A DNA stretch of 64,000 bases from JBGSQR01 sp964509295 (GCA_964509295.1 CAZDWS010000007.1:160735-224734), one strand, 5' to 3'; positions 1 to 8,096 are shown, numbered from the stretch's first letter. The notes: generated by a model from the sequence alone, not told the origin. A program made the numbers and translations.

Positions 1-2661
1 CTTACCCTTGGCCACCATCATATATTCACGGACCAGACCATCAAACAGTTTGAGAATGTTATTACTCGTAACCTCCGTATCTCTGGCCTTGTTGTTCTGC
101 TCACTAATCCATGCATCGCGGATCTCTTTCTCAGCCAGGTCATACTTGCCGCTGTCATCCTTCATCCCGTAAAGCAGCTCGTCCCTGCTGTAGAGCGGAA
201 TATATTTTAACAACCGGTTGAGGATCAGAGAGAGCAGGGCCAGATACTCATTTGTACGGTCCTTGGCATGGCCGGGATAATCTACATTCAGCACGGTCAT
301 GTATTCAGAGAGCTTGTCGATATTCACCAGGACTTCACTCTGGATGAACTTGATGAATGCTGAAAGGATCAGGTCACGCTTCTTTTTCAGCTGCCGGAAT
401 GTCTCGGCCTTGTAAAAGTTCGCTGCCGGCCACTTGCGGCGGTCAAACCAGATATCATAAATACGGGAAATCAACTCGGGCAGGGTGAATGGTTCAATTG
501 CCGTGATGCAGATCAGCGCCCTGGGGCGTTCCTTGACCATGGCGCTGTCGCTGCCGCTGGCACGCTTGGCCTTGCCGCCCCTGGTTGCCGCCAGCAAAAG
601 GAACTTCTGCATTGTTCGCGTCAGGTCTTTGCTCTCCAGGTTATCGATAACCAACAGCGGGTTTTGTGCAGCCATGGAATACGCCGCTGCGCCGGTTGGG
701 TCCTCGAGGGAATCCTTACCGTACAGCAATGACGAAATCAGTTCCGCTGTGGTTGATTTGCCGCTGCCAGCCGAACCTGCAAACTTCATATGCCCCTGGA
801 CACTGGAAAAATCCGTCATGAATGCCGAAAGCAGCCAGCAGGCAATGAAATAGCGCTGTTTCTTGTCGCAGGCCATGTTGTCAATCACCAGAGACTTGAA
901 CAGATCCATTCCTTCCTGAATATCCGCATCCGGAAGGAAGTTGAACGTCATGATCTCCGACGATGAAGACAGCAGAACGTGATCATCATTCATGCCGTTG
1001 GTGATTTCCTTGATGCCGTCCGCTGAAATTCGCAGGATAGTGTTGTTCGGTCCGTTCAGGTTACACCAGATAATCCCGCGCACATCATCGGTATGTACCC
1101 ACTGCGCCCGGTCGATACGTCGACCATGATTATAAGCCGTGCATTTCAGCGCATCCCAGACCATACCCCCGGGAGAACGTGTATAAAGCAGCTTGGTCAG
1201 CTTGTGCATCAGGGCATTGAAAGGCGTGTTGTTGCTCACTTCGTAGGTTTTGTTCTTGTAGATCAGCCAGACAATGTTTGATGCATCCCAATAAAACCGG
1301 CCATTCTCTGAAAAATACTTGTAAATAATCGCCGCCACTGCGTTCGGGTCTGCGTCCTTGGCTGAATGACTGGCAAAATACGTTGCCACCCGGGTGTAAA
1401 GCTCCTGTGAAAAATCAAGTGCCTGTTCTATAGACTTTCGACTAAAGCCGATGCGCTCTAATTTTTCCATGTAAATCAATTGTTCCATCTCGCCACGGCT
1501 AGCCATCATCTTGAAAACATCATAATCCTTCAGATGTTTGCTTTTATCTTCCAGCGTATCAATATGAGACGCCTGCATAATCTCCCAGGTGATAAAGTCG
1601 ACAGAATCAAGAACCAGCTTTTTGACTTCCGACTTGCGATCCATATCCGCCGGCAGGTTTTTCAGATAGGTGTCCGGATCATCACCAGGCACACCATAAA
1701 CAAAGATCCGGATGTTCATATCCTGCAGAGTCCCACAAATCTTACGAATATACTTGTCTCCGCCCTGATCGTTATCAACCCACAGATACAAATGCTTGCC
1801 CCGGCACCGATTACCCAGGGCCTTGATCTGTTCGTCCGATATTTGACCGATCATGGCCATGATATTTCGTATTCCGCAATTCATTGGCTGAAGACGATCA
1901 TGCTCACCCTCAACCAGAATAATTTCATCATGGCGCTCAATAGCATCTTGACCGTAAAACATCCAGCCTTTGCCCTGTTTTTCCTTGGGCAACTGATAGG
2001 CAAGTTTCTTGTTCGGATCCTTCATGGTGAAGTGCACAACCTTTTCACCCACGTAATGAGGGAAGATCACAAGGCCCTTTGAAAAGAAATCAAGCAGGCG
2101 GGAATTCCCTTCGCCCAGATCCTTGATTGTGGCCATGCCGGATTCAATAATTTCTTCGTCCGTATATTCCAGTGTCCGCAGATAGTCGATCAGTTTACCG
2201 TCAGACCAGCCCACTTTCTCACGCTGGAGAACATCCATGCTATGGCCCCGCGTCTCGGTCAGATACACCTTGCCGCCATTGTCCAGCATGCGGCCATGGT
2301 AGTATTCAGCTGCCAAAACCTTGACTTTTTCGGCGCGCGAAAACCTCTGCTTGCGCTCGGTCCCCTTCTCTTCAATGATTATATTCGCATAGGCCGCCGC
2401 GCGCTTGAGCGCTTCGGCTTTGGACTCGGTGTAATACTTCTCCAAAAACGTGAACACATCGCCGCCGGTATCGCTGCCACCGCACTGGAAACAGTTCCAG
2501 GCATCTTGCGCTTCGCGGATGTTGAAACAGTCATGACCCTGGCAGAAGGGGCATTCTTCCAGAAACAGTTGTGCGCCTGCTTTCTTGGTTGTTTTGCCGG
2601 TTATGTCGGTGATTATTGCAGTAATGCTGATCTTGTCTTTAACGCGGGAAAAGTCGTTCAT
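1..2661 (-). CDS. Phage-type DNA primase-helicase fusion (3' part outside window)
   Basis: The reading frame opens at the ATG at 2661 and runs 887 codons to the left edge without a stop, so the C-terminus is missing. The N-terminus has a CHC2-like zinc-binding motif (C37, C40, C57, C60). A TOPRIM-like centre follows, with VEGEHD near residue 250 and DNDQGGDK near residue 295. A P-loop ATPase has Walker A GSAGSGKST at 629-637 and a Walker B-like LLVIDN near 670. Zinc finger, TOPRIM and ATPase together are the plan of replicative primase-helicases of phages and integrative elements, which make primers and unwind the fork. The start overlaps the upstream stop as ATGA, so translation is probably coupled. 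It is the last gene of the early operon visible here. Confidence 0.9.
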   Translation of the reverse strand, partial: MNDFSRVKDKISITAIITDITGKTTKKAGAQLFLEECPFCQGHDCFNIREAQDAWNCFQCGGSDTGGDVFTFLEKYYTESKAEALKRAAAYANIIIEEKGTERKQRFSRAEKVKVLAAEYYHGRMLDNGGKVYLTETRGHSMDVLQREKVGWSDGKLIDYLRTLEYTDEEIIESGMATIKDLGEGNSRLLDFFSKGLVIFPHYVGEKVVHFTMKDPNKKLAYQLPKEKQGKGWMFYGQDAIERHDEIILVEGEHDRLQPMNCGIRNIMAMIGQISDEQIKALGNRCRGKHLYLWVDNDQGGDKYIRKICGTLQDMNIRIFVYGVPGDDPDTYLKNLPADMDRKSEVKKLVLDSVDFITWEIMQASHIDTLEDKSKHLKDYDVFKMMASRGEMEQLIYMEKLERIGFSRKSIEQALDFSQELYTRVATYFASHSAKDADPNAVAAIIYKYFSENGRFYWDASNIVWLIYKNKTYEVSNNTPFNALMHKLTKLLYTRSPGGMVWDALKCTAYNHGRRIDRAQWVHTDDVRGIIWCNLNGPNNTILRISADGIKEITNGMNDDHVLLSSSSEIMTFNFLPDADIQEGMDLFKSLVIDNMACDKKQRYFIACWLLSAFMTDFSSVQGHMKFAGSAGSGKSTTAELISSLLYGKDSLEDPTGAAAYSMAAQNPLLVIDNLESKDLTRTMQKFLLLAATRGGKAKRASGSDSAMVKERPRALICITAIEPFTLPELISRIYDIWFDRRKWPAANFYKAETFRQLKKKRDLILSAFIKFIQSEVLVNIDKLSEYMTVLNVDYPGHAKDRTNEYLALLSLILNRLLKYIPLYSRDELLYGMKDDSGKYDLAEKEIRDAWISEQNNKARDTEVTSNNILKLFDGLVREYMMVAKGK

Positions 2662-2909
2662 GATTGCCTCTGTTCAGTAGCCTCGGATTTGTGTACTGCC
2701 TTGTGTCGCCATTTATACAGCCCCCAGATGGACAGGAGCAGATACAGAACAAACATGGTGCCTTGGGCATAAATGCCCTTGTAAAAATCAACCGCCGCCC
2801 AGGAAGTGTTGGTTACAATCCAGATGTAAAAGCAGCGCCGGTCCTGATGCGTGTTCAGTATAACGCCAATCAGTGAAAGTATGGTCAATAGCCAGGTGAG
2901 TGTTGTCAT
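2658..2909 (-). CDS. Small membrane protein, PnuC-like
   Basis: This 83-residue protein has about three hydrophobic segments: residues 3-20, a middle segment near 25-45, and 48-66. The pattern of Trp, Asn and Asp around the middle (IWIVTNTSWAAVDFYKG) and the LSIWGLYKW end recall a piece of the PnuC nicotinamide riboside/mononucleotide transporter, much shorter than the usual length of over 200 residues. Short PnuC-like proteins occur in phages. Whether it transports anything is not known. Its start overlaps the preceding stop as ATGA, and its own stop overlaps the primase start in the same way. Confidence 0.65.
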   Translation of the reverse strand: MTTLTWLLTILSLIGVILNTHQDRRCFYIWIVTNTSWAAVDFYKGIYAQGTMFVLYLLLSIWGLYKWRHKAVHKSEATEQRQS

Positions 2910-3169
2910 GAGGGCTTATCCTTTTTGATTTTCGTAAATACTTCTTTAATTTTGCTGTCCAGCTTATCTGTGCCACTGATCATCTTTTGCAACTCAGTAG
3001 CGACAACGGCCTTGATGTCTTCTACGATATCGCCCATATCCTCCAGGGCTATCTCAACAGTTGTGAATCTGTACCCACACTTGCTGCAGGTTCTACGGCG
3101 AAACCGTCCGGTTTCAACTGGTCGCGAATCAGTCACCAGGGTTGAGTTGTTGCAGATAAGACATTCCAT
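2906..3169 (-). CDS. NrdR-like zinc-ribbon protein
   Basis: The 87-residue protein begins with a zinc ribbon (C3, C6, C31, C34) whose wording, DSRPVETGRFRRRTCSKCG followed by YRFTTVE, closely follows the N-terminal ribbon of NrdR, the repressor of ribonucleotide reductase genes. The ATP-cone domain of true NrdR is missing. In its place is a short charged helical tail. It may be a phage DNA-binding regulator or an accessory to nucleotide metabolism; the specific role is inferred only from the ribbon. A GAGGT ribosome site precedes the ATG. The stop overlaps the next gene as ATGA. Confidence 0.75.
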   Translation of the reverse strand: MECLICNNSTLVTDSRPVETGRFRRRTCSKCGYRFTTVEIALEDMGDIVEDIKAVVATELQKMISGTDKLDSKIKEVFTKIKKDKPS

Positions 3170-3231
3170 GTTGACCTCGATTCTAACTATCGCAGCAGCG
3201 GACTCCGCAAGCTCCGCCGCTGTGCTTGGTG

Positions 3232-3399
3232 TTATGCCCTTGCCCGCTTGCCGTCATCGTCCAGGAGGTAATAATTGCGACCTGAACACTTGGGGCAGAC
3301 AAGATCCTTTGCGGCGAGCCCTTTGAATGAGTTGCTTGGCACTTCAACCCGCTCCTTTTCGTCGTGCTTGTTTCGGCACCGAGTACACTGCACTTTCAT
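3232..3399 (-). CDS. Small zinc-ribbon protein (55 aa)
   Basis: A short frame begins at the ATG at 3399 after a strong GGAGG site and overlaps the upstream stop as ATGA. The product has two CxxC pairs (C5/C8 and C35/C38) typical of a small treble-clef or zinc-ribbon fold, with a basic middle and an Asp-rich, Arg-rich tail. Proteins of this kind are common in phage early regions and often act as small DNA- or protein-binding adaptors. No family was recognised. About 60 bases without a gene separate it from the NrdR-like gene. Confidence 0.7.
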   Translation of the reverse strand: MKVQCTRCRNKHDEKERVEVPSNSFKGLAAKDLVCPKCSGRNYYLLDDDGKRARA

Positions 3400-3611
3400 G
3401 CCGACACCTCCCTGACTTCGATTTCGTACCGGGGAGCACCGTCAACAGTCACGGTTTCGACATGTCCCGGCTTCACCTTGTCAATGACAGCCTTCAAAAC
3501 ATCGCTTGTCACGTCCTGTTTCCCGTCTAGAAAGGCGGTTCCAGCCTTGTTGACTCGACCGGCGTAAATCCTGCCGCTCAGTGCTGCACATGCTATGGTG
3601 ATTTTTGCCAC
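3396..3611 (-). CDS. Conserved phage protein, possibly DUF7446-like
   Basis: A 71-residue protein starts at a GTG with an AGGAGG site six bases upstream. It opens ITIACAALSGRIYAGRVNKAG, similar in pattern to small phage proteins whose first strand reads like a Gly/Ala-rich beta hairpin, so the resemblance to DUF7446 is a memory-based guess. There are no cysteines apart from C8, no membrane segment and no signal peptide. The stop codon overlaps the start of the following zinc-ribbon gene (ATGA). Function unknown. Confidence 0.6.
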   Translation of the reverse strand: MAKITIACAALSGRIYAGRVNKAGTAFLDGKQDVTSDVLKAVIDKVKPGHVETVTVDGAPRYEIEVREVSA

Positions 3612-3635
3612 GATTTCCTCCTATCCGCCCGAATG

Positions 3636-3685
3636 GGCTAACCAGCAGTTACACCCGAAGGGGTGAACTGGCTGGCCGTTAGATG
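3636..3685. repeat. attC-like imperfect palindrome (site A)
   Basis: The outer boxes CTAAC (3638-3642) and GTTAG (3678-3682) pair. Inside are an unpaired GCC, paired CAG/CTG, a bulged G, paired CAGTT/AACTG, a bulged A and paired CACCC/GGGTG around a GAAG loop. Two paired boxes with an unpaired spacer, extra-helical bases and a terminal stem is the architecture of an integron attC site. It follows directly after the stop of the 74-residue gene on the minus strand. It could instead be a transcript-end hairpin, but no T run follows. Confidence 0.45.
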
Positions 3686-3687
3686 TG

Positions 3688-3912
3688 CTACGGCATCCCT
3701 GCCAATAAATCCCGCGCCTGTTCTACCTTCTCGGAGGTGACAAACCCACCAACAATAAGAAGTTCAATTATCCGATGTTCAGTCTGCCAGTCACGCTCAA
3801 GCCGTTTAAGTTTATCCAGCAGGTATTCAACGCATGAATGATCGCCACTAATTCCAGTTTTCCATTTGTATCCACAAGTACAACATGTTGATATTTCCGG
3901 TTTGTTACCCAT
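3688..3912 (-). CDS. Small Cys-containing protein in a cassette-like unit
   Basis: A 74-residue protein starts at the ATG at 3912 with AAAGGAG upstream. It has a possible metal site near the N-terminus (C10, C11, C13, then H26 and C28) followed by a leucine-rich, likely helical stretch (residues 30-70) that could form a short coiled coil. No known family was recognised. The gene is bracketed by attC-like sequences: GTTAGATG just upstream at 3930-3937 and its inverse just after the stop. Unlike most neighbours it does not overlap the adjacent genes, which fits an independently acquired unit. Confidence 0.55.
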   Translation of the reverse strand: MGNKPEISTCCTCGYKWKTGISGDHSCVEYLLDKLKRLERDWQTEHRIIELLIVGGFVTSEKVEQARDLLAGMP

Positions 3913-3929
3913 AATTTACTCCTTTCCGG

Positions 3930-3981
3930 CATCTAACAATCGGTGCAGCGGTAAAAGCTACTAACCCTTTGGCCGTTATAT
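3930..3981. repeat. attC-like sequence (site B)
   Basis: On the minus strand this reads from ATATAAC (overlapping the stop of the upstream gene) to GTTAGATG, the consensus form GTTRRRY of an integron core site. The TCTAACAATCGG end resembles the classic aadA-cassette attC, recalled from memory. Inner pairing is weak, and the first box departs from RYYYAAC by one base, so this is a degenerate candidate. Its interest comes from its position opposite site A around one small gene. Confidence 0.35.
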
Positions 3982-4353
3982 ATCCGGGCAGTATGGGAGT
4001 TCAGCCCAATGCGTAATCCTGTCCTTCAGTTCTTTATTCCCATGCCCGTGCGGATCTGGTTCCCACCATCCTGAACACGCGCCTCGGTTATACCAGACCT
4101 TTGTGGTGCCAAACTCTTTGCGCCAGCGGTTTATAGCAACGGGAGTCAATTCCATGTAATTCATCGGAAGAATTGCTCCGAGAAACCATCCAAATGAATC
4201 TTTTGGCGGCTGCGACACAGGAAACCATGTGATTCCGTCGACAACCACAGCCTGAGCAGAAATGGATGGAATAGGTTTTTTACCTCTATATTTTTCGCAT
4301 GTACTTCTATGTGGCGTACCATGAAACGTGCCACAACATTCTCTTTCACACAT
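3976..4353 (-). CDS. Hypothetical phage protein with Cys/His-rich N-terminus
   Basis: The frame could begin at 4377, but the ATG at 4353 has GGAGG six bases upstream and gives a 125-residue product, so that start is preferred. The N-terminus contains MCERECCGTFHGTPHRSTC, suggesting a metal site. The centre (VVVDGITWFPVSQPP) and the Trp-rich C-terminal half (FGTTKVWYNRG, CSGWWEPDPHG) give no recognised family. The stop lies in the attC-like site B. Its ribosome site lies within the end of the upstream ASCH gene. Confidence 0.55.
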   Translation of the reverse strand: MCERECCGTFHGTPHRSTCEKYRGKKPIPSISAQAVVVDGITWFPVSQPPKDSFGWFLGAILPMNYMELTPVAINRWRKEFGTTKVWYNRGACSGWWEPDPHGHGNKELKDRITHWAELPYCPDI

Positions 4354-4369
4354 ATGTGCCTCCACTGTT

Positions 4370-4780
4370 TTAATCATTTAACGGCAACAACTCATCCGGA
4401 AAATTCCACAAACCCTGCTGCCCATTACACTGAATAGGTGATGCAAACCTCTCCACGTTCTCCAGTACCCAACAAAAGGGGCCATGACAGTGTGCCCGGC
4501 TCTTTAACTGTGGAAACTGCTGATCGTGTTTCCCTGCCAGAATATCTTCCACCCGCAGGCAGGCCACCAGCTTGCATTTTCCGATAATCGCCCCGAATAC
4601 AAGCGGATCACCGACTTTAATCGCTATCTGGACATCATGCTCGGTCATCCATTCGCGGCTTTTACCGGCATGGATAAGCAGATCGCCACGGTATGGCGTA
4701 TACCAAGTGCGGTTTTCAACCGGCTTCTCACCGATCAGAATCAGTCTGGGGTAGGGTTGGCAGATGGTTAATGTTTTCAT
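4370..4780 (-). CDS. ASCH-domain protein
   Basis: A product of about 136 residues starts at the ATG at 4780, overlapping the DUF5131 stop as ATGA; an upstream start six codons earlier is less likely. The opening LTICQPYPRLILIGEKPVEN, then RTWYTPYRGDLLIHAGKS, is the ASCH signature (PUA-like beta barrel; basic pocket and RGxLLIHA strand). ASCH proteins bind RNA or nucleic acid, and some are nucleoside amidohydrolases. Phage versions are common and mostly uncharacterised. It sits with the DUF5131 and PAPS-reductase-like genes in one coupled block. Confidence 0.8.
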   Translation of the reverse strand: MKTLTICQPYPRLILIGEKPVENRTWYTPYRGDLLIHAGKSREWMTEHDVQIAIKVGDPLVFGAIIGKCKLVACLRVEDILAGKHDQQFPQLKSRAHCHGPFCWVLENVERFASPIQCNGQQGLWNFPDELLPLND

Positions 4781-5736
4781 GACGGCACCCCGTTCCACTC
4801 ACGCCCATCAAGCAGGCGCCCCGCAGCTTTTTTTCCCATTTTATCCATCCATTCAGAATCAGAAATCTTGTGCCCGGCATCATCATTAAACCAATTCAAA
4901 CCGTATTCGCCCCAAGCCTTGAAAAGAAACGGAACTCCGGCTTTTCTGGCCTGGTCCCTCAAGGAACGGAACCATTCGGCTTGTGCAGATCGTGCGCCGG
5001 GTCCGGTTTCTCCGCCTGCGATAATCCAGTCCAGAAATGAAACGCCTATATAGTGGCCAGGGCCTGTGTCTGTATCGACGCGAGCAATGAGACCAGCTTC
5101 CTCGAGATCAATCGGACCAAGCAGCGGTTCGCACAACGCCCCGACTCTCCAACCGTAAGAAGCCAGTTGAATTGCATGGGGAGCGCGTTGATCAGCCCGT
5201 TCCTGATCTTCCATGGAAACCAGAATAATGACATTGGCCAAAGGCCAGATTGATTTGACTCGCACACCTTCATTAAATGTTCTGGCAACTTGGTCAATTT
5301 CAACAAAGCGCTCCGGTCTTTTGGTAACAATGATGAATGTATGCTGTTTGCAGGCGTTCATTCTACCCAGGGCATTGAATATAAAAGTCTGTGAAACGTC
5401 CGGGTGGCCGAGGTCGCTCCATATTGCATAGACTGTCGGTTTCTTGCGTTTCAGCGGAATATCAAGACGATCTTCGCGGCAACGGATCACACCATTGAAA
5501 ACGCCATTGGGAGCAAGCGGAGAGGGGGTATGTTTTGAGTACCCTGTGGCAGTACCATCAATCAAACTGCCAGTGTGCCCCTTTTGAACTTTTGCGCCTA
5601 AACGGCGCTCCATTGTGGCCAGCCAACAGTTATTGCACCCGGGCGAAACAGGGCTGCATCCTTCAACCAACGACCAGGCCTTATTCCAGAAACGCCCTTG
5701 CTGTATTTCATTTGAAAGTAATTCAGATAGGCTCAT
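4777..5736 (-). CDS. Phage Gp37/Gp68 family protein (DUF5131)
   Basis: The 319-residue protein has the family opening WNKAWSLVEGCSPVSPGCNNCW, giving the three-cysteine motif C27-x6-C34-x2-C37 expected for an Fe-S or metal site. Later motifs include IWSDLGHPDV, FIIVTKRPERF, ILVSMEDQERAD and IIAGGETGPGARSAQAEW, all typical of DUF5131. The biochemical role is not established; the motif resembles radical-SAM-type cysteine clusters, but that is inference. It overlaps both neighbours by ATGA, next to a PAPS-reductase-like gene, which suggests they act together. Confidence 0.85.
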   Translation of the reverse strand: MSLSELLSNEIQQGRFWNKAWSLVEGCSPVSPGCNNCWLATMERRLGAKVQKGHTGSLIDGTATGYSKHTPSPLAPNGVFNGVIRCREDRLDIPLKRKKPTVYAIWSDLGHPDVSQTFIFNALGRMNACKQHTFIIVTKRPERFVEIDQVARTFNEGVRVKSIWPLANVIILVSMEDQERADQRAPHAIQLASYGWRVGALCEPLLGPIDLEEAGLIARVDTDTGPGHYIGVSFLDWIIAGGETGPGARSAQAEWFRSLRDQARKAGVPFLFKAWGEYGLNWFNDDAGHKISDSEWMDKMGKKAAGRLLDGREWNGVPS

Positions 5737-6968
5737 GCTGCCTCCCGATCATGTGGTAAAAGTGTTTCTTGCAGCCATCCATCCTCATCCATTTCATTGA
5801 AAGGTTGATCTGCAACCGGTTCTTCACCAGTCCACTTTTGTGGCCATGTATTGGCATCAATCATCTGTTGAATTGCTGCCTGTTCATCAGCTGTGATCAG
5901 GAAATATTCAGGATCGCCACAGGCCCTTGCCCCCACATTCACAGCTTCTTGAATATCAAGAACCTGCTGCATTCCCCATCGACGCGCTTCCATTGTCAAC
6001 GGTCCCATGCGGTTTTGATTCTTACTCAGGGCACCGGCCTTTGTTCGTTCGCCTGTAGGCTTGCGCAGTCGGTTATGTGGTTTCTTTAGTTCTGCATACA
6101 GTGGGCGAAGTCTCATAAGCGGTTGAAGATAAGACCATCGGTCATTGGTCAATAATGTCTCGAGGGCAACATCTCTAGCGGCAAGATTGCAACCGACACA
6201 ACCGGTCCGGGCGTTGATTTCTTCCGCCTCTTCTCCTCCGTACGAATCGGCAACCAGCTCGGTTGGGAATCCTCCCATCGGTGCCCATTGTCTAAGCCAT
6301 TTCCAGACGTGGCAAACTCTCCAATGTAGGAGAGGGGCCAGCGTATCGGCCACATGTTCAGGAGTAGTTTCTTGAAACCACCCTTGACCGCACTCAGCTC
6401 CGTTTTTGCCACATGACAAAGCTATACGTGCATCACGCTGGGCACTTTCTCCAACCCTGACACCGGTCAGCATCAGAAACTTTTGATCATGCTGTTTTCT
6501 GAGTTCTGCCAGGGCAGCCTGCATAGGTTCAATCTTGATTTGAGCAGTACACCATCTGAATGTATTTGATGGAGGTGGAACGCCGCGTCCGAACATATAA
6601 ACAAAGAACCGATCTTCCATCGGTGGAAGCACAACACGGCAATCGCAACCCATTTCTCTTAATTTATCCATCATTACCATTGCAGAGTTTTGGAGTGGCG
6701 GCAGCTCCATGCGTGTGTCGGCATACAAAACAGTTATTGATTTTGGTTGTGGAATATTCCCATTGATTATGAGTTGCATAATTAGTGACACACAAGCTGA
6801 TGAATCCTTGCCGCCACTGTATGCAAAAACCCAATGGTCATAAGCCGCACCGTAAATCAGCATTGATTGGATAGTGATCTCTATGGCCTCTGTCATGAGC
6901 TGCCTTGCACCATCAAATAAAGTTGGCTGGCTTTTGGTTGTTTCAATATTCATCTCCGCTATGTTCAC
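5733..6968 (-). CDS. PAPS-reductase/DndC-like PP-loop protein
   Basis: The 411-residue protein carries an ATP-pyrophosphatase P-loop SGGKDSS (51-57), a YADTRMELPP strand and the motif GRGVPPPSNTFRWCTAQIKI with C140. A later CxxC pair follows (GCVGC, C257/C260), plus C186 and C193. This matches the PAPS-reductase-like family that includes DndC, which activates sulfur for DNA phosphorothioation and binds an Fe-S cluster. No dndA/B/D/E genes are visible, so a Dnd function is not claimed. The GTG start has GGAGGTGA upstream and overlaps the previous stop (GTGA). Many phages carry such genes; the substrate is unknown. Confidence 0.8.
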   Translation of the reverse strand: MNIAEMNIETTKSQPTLFDGARQLMTEAIEITIQSMLIYGAAYDHWVFAYSGGKDSSACVSLIMQLIINGNIPQPKSITVLYADTRMELPPLQNSAMVMMDKLREMGCDCRVVLPPMEDRFFVYMFGRGVPPPSNTFRWCTAQIKIEPMQAALAELRKQHDQKFLMLTGVRVGESAQRDARIALSCGKNGAECGQGWFQETTPEHVADTLAPLLHWRVCHVWKWLRQWAPMGGFPTELVADSYGGEEAEEINARTGCVGCNLAARDVALETLLTNDRWSYLQPLMRLRPLYAELKKPHNRLRKPTGERTKAGALSKNQNRMGPLTMEARRWGMQQVLDIQEAVNVGARACGDPEYFLITADEQAAIQQMIDANTWPQKWTGEEPVADQPFNEMDEDGWLQETLLPHDREAA

Positions 6969-7225
6969 GCCTCACCTCCAGCCATAACCAACTCAACCCC
7001 CGCCGCCAGAATCATCAGCGGATCTCCGTTGTTAGTCATCTGGGTTTTTGCCAGTTTAAAAGTCGAATCCAGCAGTTCCATACCTGTGGCCGCCATGTGT
7101 TTGATGATTGCATCCTTGAATGGCTCAATTTTCTGCGGATATTTATCGCCATGAAGCTTAATTGCATCAGTTCTGGCGGTTTTTATCTGATCCGCCAGTA
7201 TAATCATTGTTCTCATGTATCCCAT
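6965..7225 (-). CDS. Hypothetical phage protein (86 aa)
   Basis: A small, mostly helical protein starts at the ATG at 7225 with GGAGG upstream. Residues 8-60 are rich in Lys, Ile and Ala and likely form two or three helices; the end is LMILAAGVELVMAGGEA. It has no cysteines, no membrane segment and no recognised family. It ends in a GTGA overlap with the PAPS-reductase-like gene, so the two are probably translated together. Confidence 0.6.
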   Translation of the reverse strand: MGYMRTMIILADQIKTARTDAIKLHGDKYPQKIEPFKDAIIKHMAATGMELLDSTFKLAKTQMTNNGDPLMILAAGVELVMAGGEA

Positions 7226-7273
7226 CTGTGCCTCCTCAAAAATCGGCCTCTAAATTTGCCCTGTAACGGGCTT

Positions 7274-7615
7274 TTATGCTTTGGTGCAGGCCTCAGTATT
7301 CATTTTATTGAGGTCCCCGCGACATGCCAGATGCAGCAGACTAATAATGTCGTACTCCAGATCGCTGCAGATACGCTGCAACGTGTGAAACAGCTCCTGA
7401 TCATCCGTATCTTCAAACCTTAAGACAACAGTCGGGATCTCTGCCGCCGCCTTTTCTTCATGAGCCGACGCATTGAGAAGTACTTCCCCAATCGGCTCAC
7501 TTGGCAACCCCGCGCAACCTACACAAGAGCCCATGCCCCTGGCTCGGTTTTTACTGCACTGGCCTCTCGAAATACTGGCCAGCAATCTATGACAAGAGAA
7601 AAGTTGAAATGTCAT
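7274..7615 (-). CDS. Hypothetical phage protein (113 aa)
   Basis: The frame starts with an ATGA overlap on the upstream MazG-like gene. The N-terminal part has CVGCAG with nearby Cys residues (C8, C20, C31, C34). The C-terminal half (TVVLRFEDTDDQELFHTLQRI and a helical tail) looks globular and acidic. No family was recognised. Gene status rests on the overlap, the position in the operon and the absence of an alternative frame. Confidence 0.5.
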   Translation of the reverse strand: MTFQLFSCHRLLASISRGQCSKNRARGMGSCVGCAGLPSEPIGEVLLNASAHEEKAAAEIPTVVLRFEDTDDQELFHTLQRICSDLEYDIISLLHLACRGDLNKMNTEACTKA

Positions 7616-7893
7616 GAGTAATAGCCCCGCTTCTGGTTCTTCTCGATAACGTCATATTTGATCGTCATCGGGTTTATGATCCGGCCTTTCCGGCCAGCTT
7701 TTAAAACAATCTTGCGAATCAGGGTTTCAACCGAGTGGATCAGATCAAACGATTCAAGGACGGCATGTTCCAGATTCCCCACTGCCAGGGCCTTGATGAT
7801 TTCCCAAAGCTCGGACACGATATGCAGCAGCTGGTGGCAGATTCCGTTTTTGTCCACAAACCGTGTCCGAGGAAATGAATAATGAGGAATCAT
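7612..7893 (-). CDS. MazG-like nucleotide pyrophosphohydrolase
   Basis: A 93-residue all-helical protein. The segment HQLLHIVSELWEIIKALAVG followed by EHAVLESFDLIHSVETLIRKI has the E..E pattern of the MazG/all-alpha NTP pyrophosphatase fold, in which acidic residues bind Mg2+ and hydrolyse (d)NTPs to monophosphates. Phage MazG-like proteins of this size adjust nucleotide pools. The acidic set is less complete than in classic MazG (His/Ser replace some Glu/Asp), so activity is uncertain. Both ends overlap neighbours as ATGA. Confidence 0.6.
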   Translation of the reverse strand: MIPHYSFPRTRFVDKNGICHQLLHIVSELWEIIKALAVGNLEHAVLESFDLIHSVETLIRKIVLKAGRKGRIINPMTIKYDVIEKNQKRGYYS

Positions 7894-8096
7894 GCAGGCA
7901 CCGCCCGGGCGTTCCAGAGAATTTCCGCCAGATGCTCTCTAGTCGTATAAGGTCCCTCGCAACCGCATTTGACACAGACATAAAAATAGTTTTCCTCTTC
8001 ATCAAGGATCGTACTATCCAGATAAATGTTTTTACCGGCGCAGAACGGGCAGGGCATGGCGTAAGGCCCCAAGCGCTTGAAATCTTCCTCACTCAT
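7890..8096 (-). CDS. Lar-like restriction alleviation zinc protein
   Basis: With the ATG at 8096 (ATGA overlap with the upstream gene) the product has 68 residues. It reads MPCPFCAGKNIYLDS, then FYVCVKCGCEGPY, and ends EILWNARAVPA. Two CxxC pairs plus the Trp-Asn-x-Arg end are the hallmarks of the Lar family, small phage proteins named after the Rac prophage Lar, which relieves type I restriction by affecting the host restriction-modification enzyme. Many relatives are only similar in fold, so anti-restriction activity is inferred. An in-frame upstream extension to 8156 is unlikely. Confidence 0.75.
   Translation of the reverse strand: MSEEDFKRLGPYAMPCPFCAGKNIYLDSTILDEEENYFYVCVKCGCEGPYTTREHLAEILWNARAVPA

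Noticed and set aside
2906..3169. Host NrdR repressor
   Set aside because: Only the zinc ribbon matches; the ATP-cone is missing, and the gene is embedded in the phage operon.
5733..6968. A Dnd phosphorothioation system
   Set aside because: Only a DndC-like protein is present; no DndB, DndD, DndE or Dpt partners are visible.
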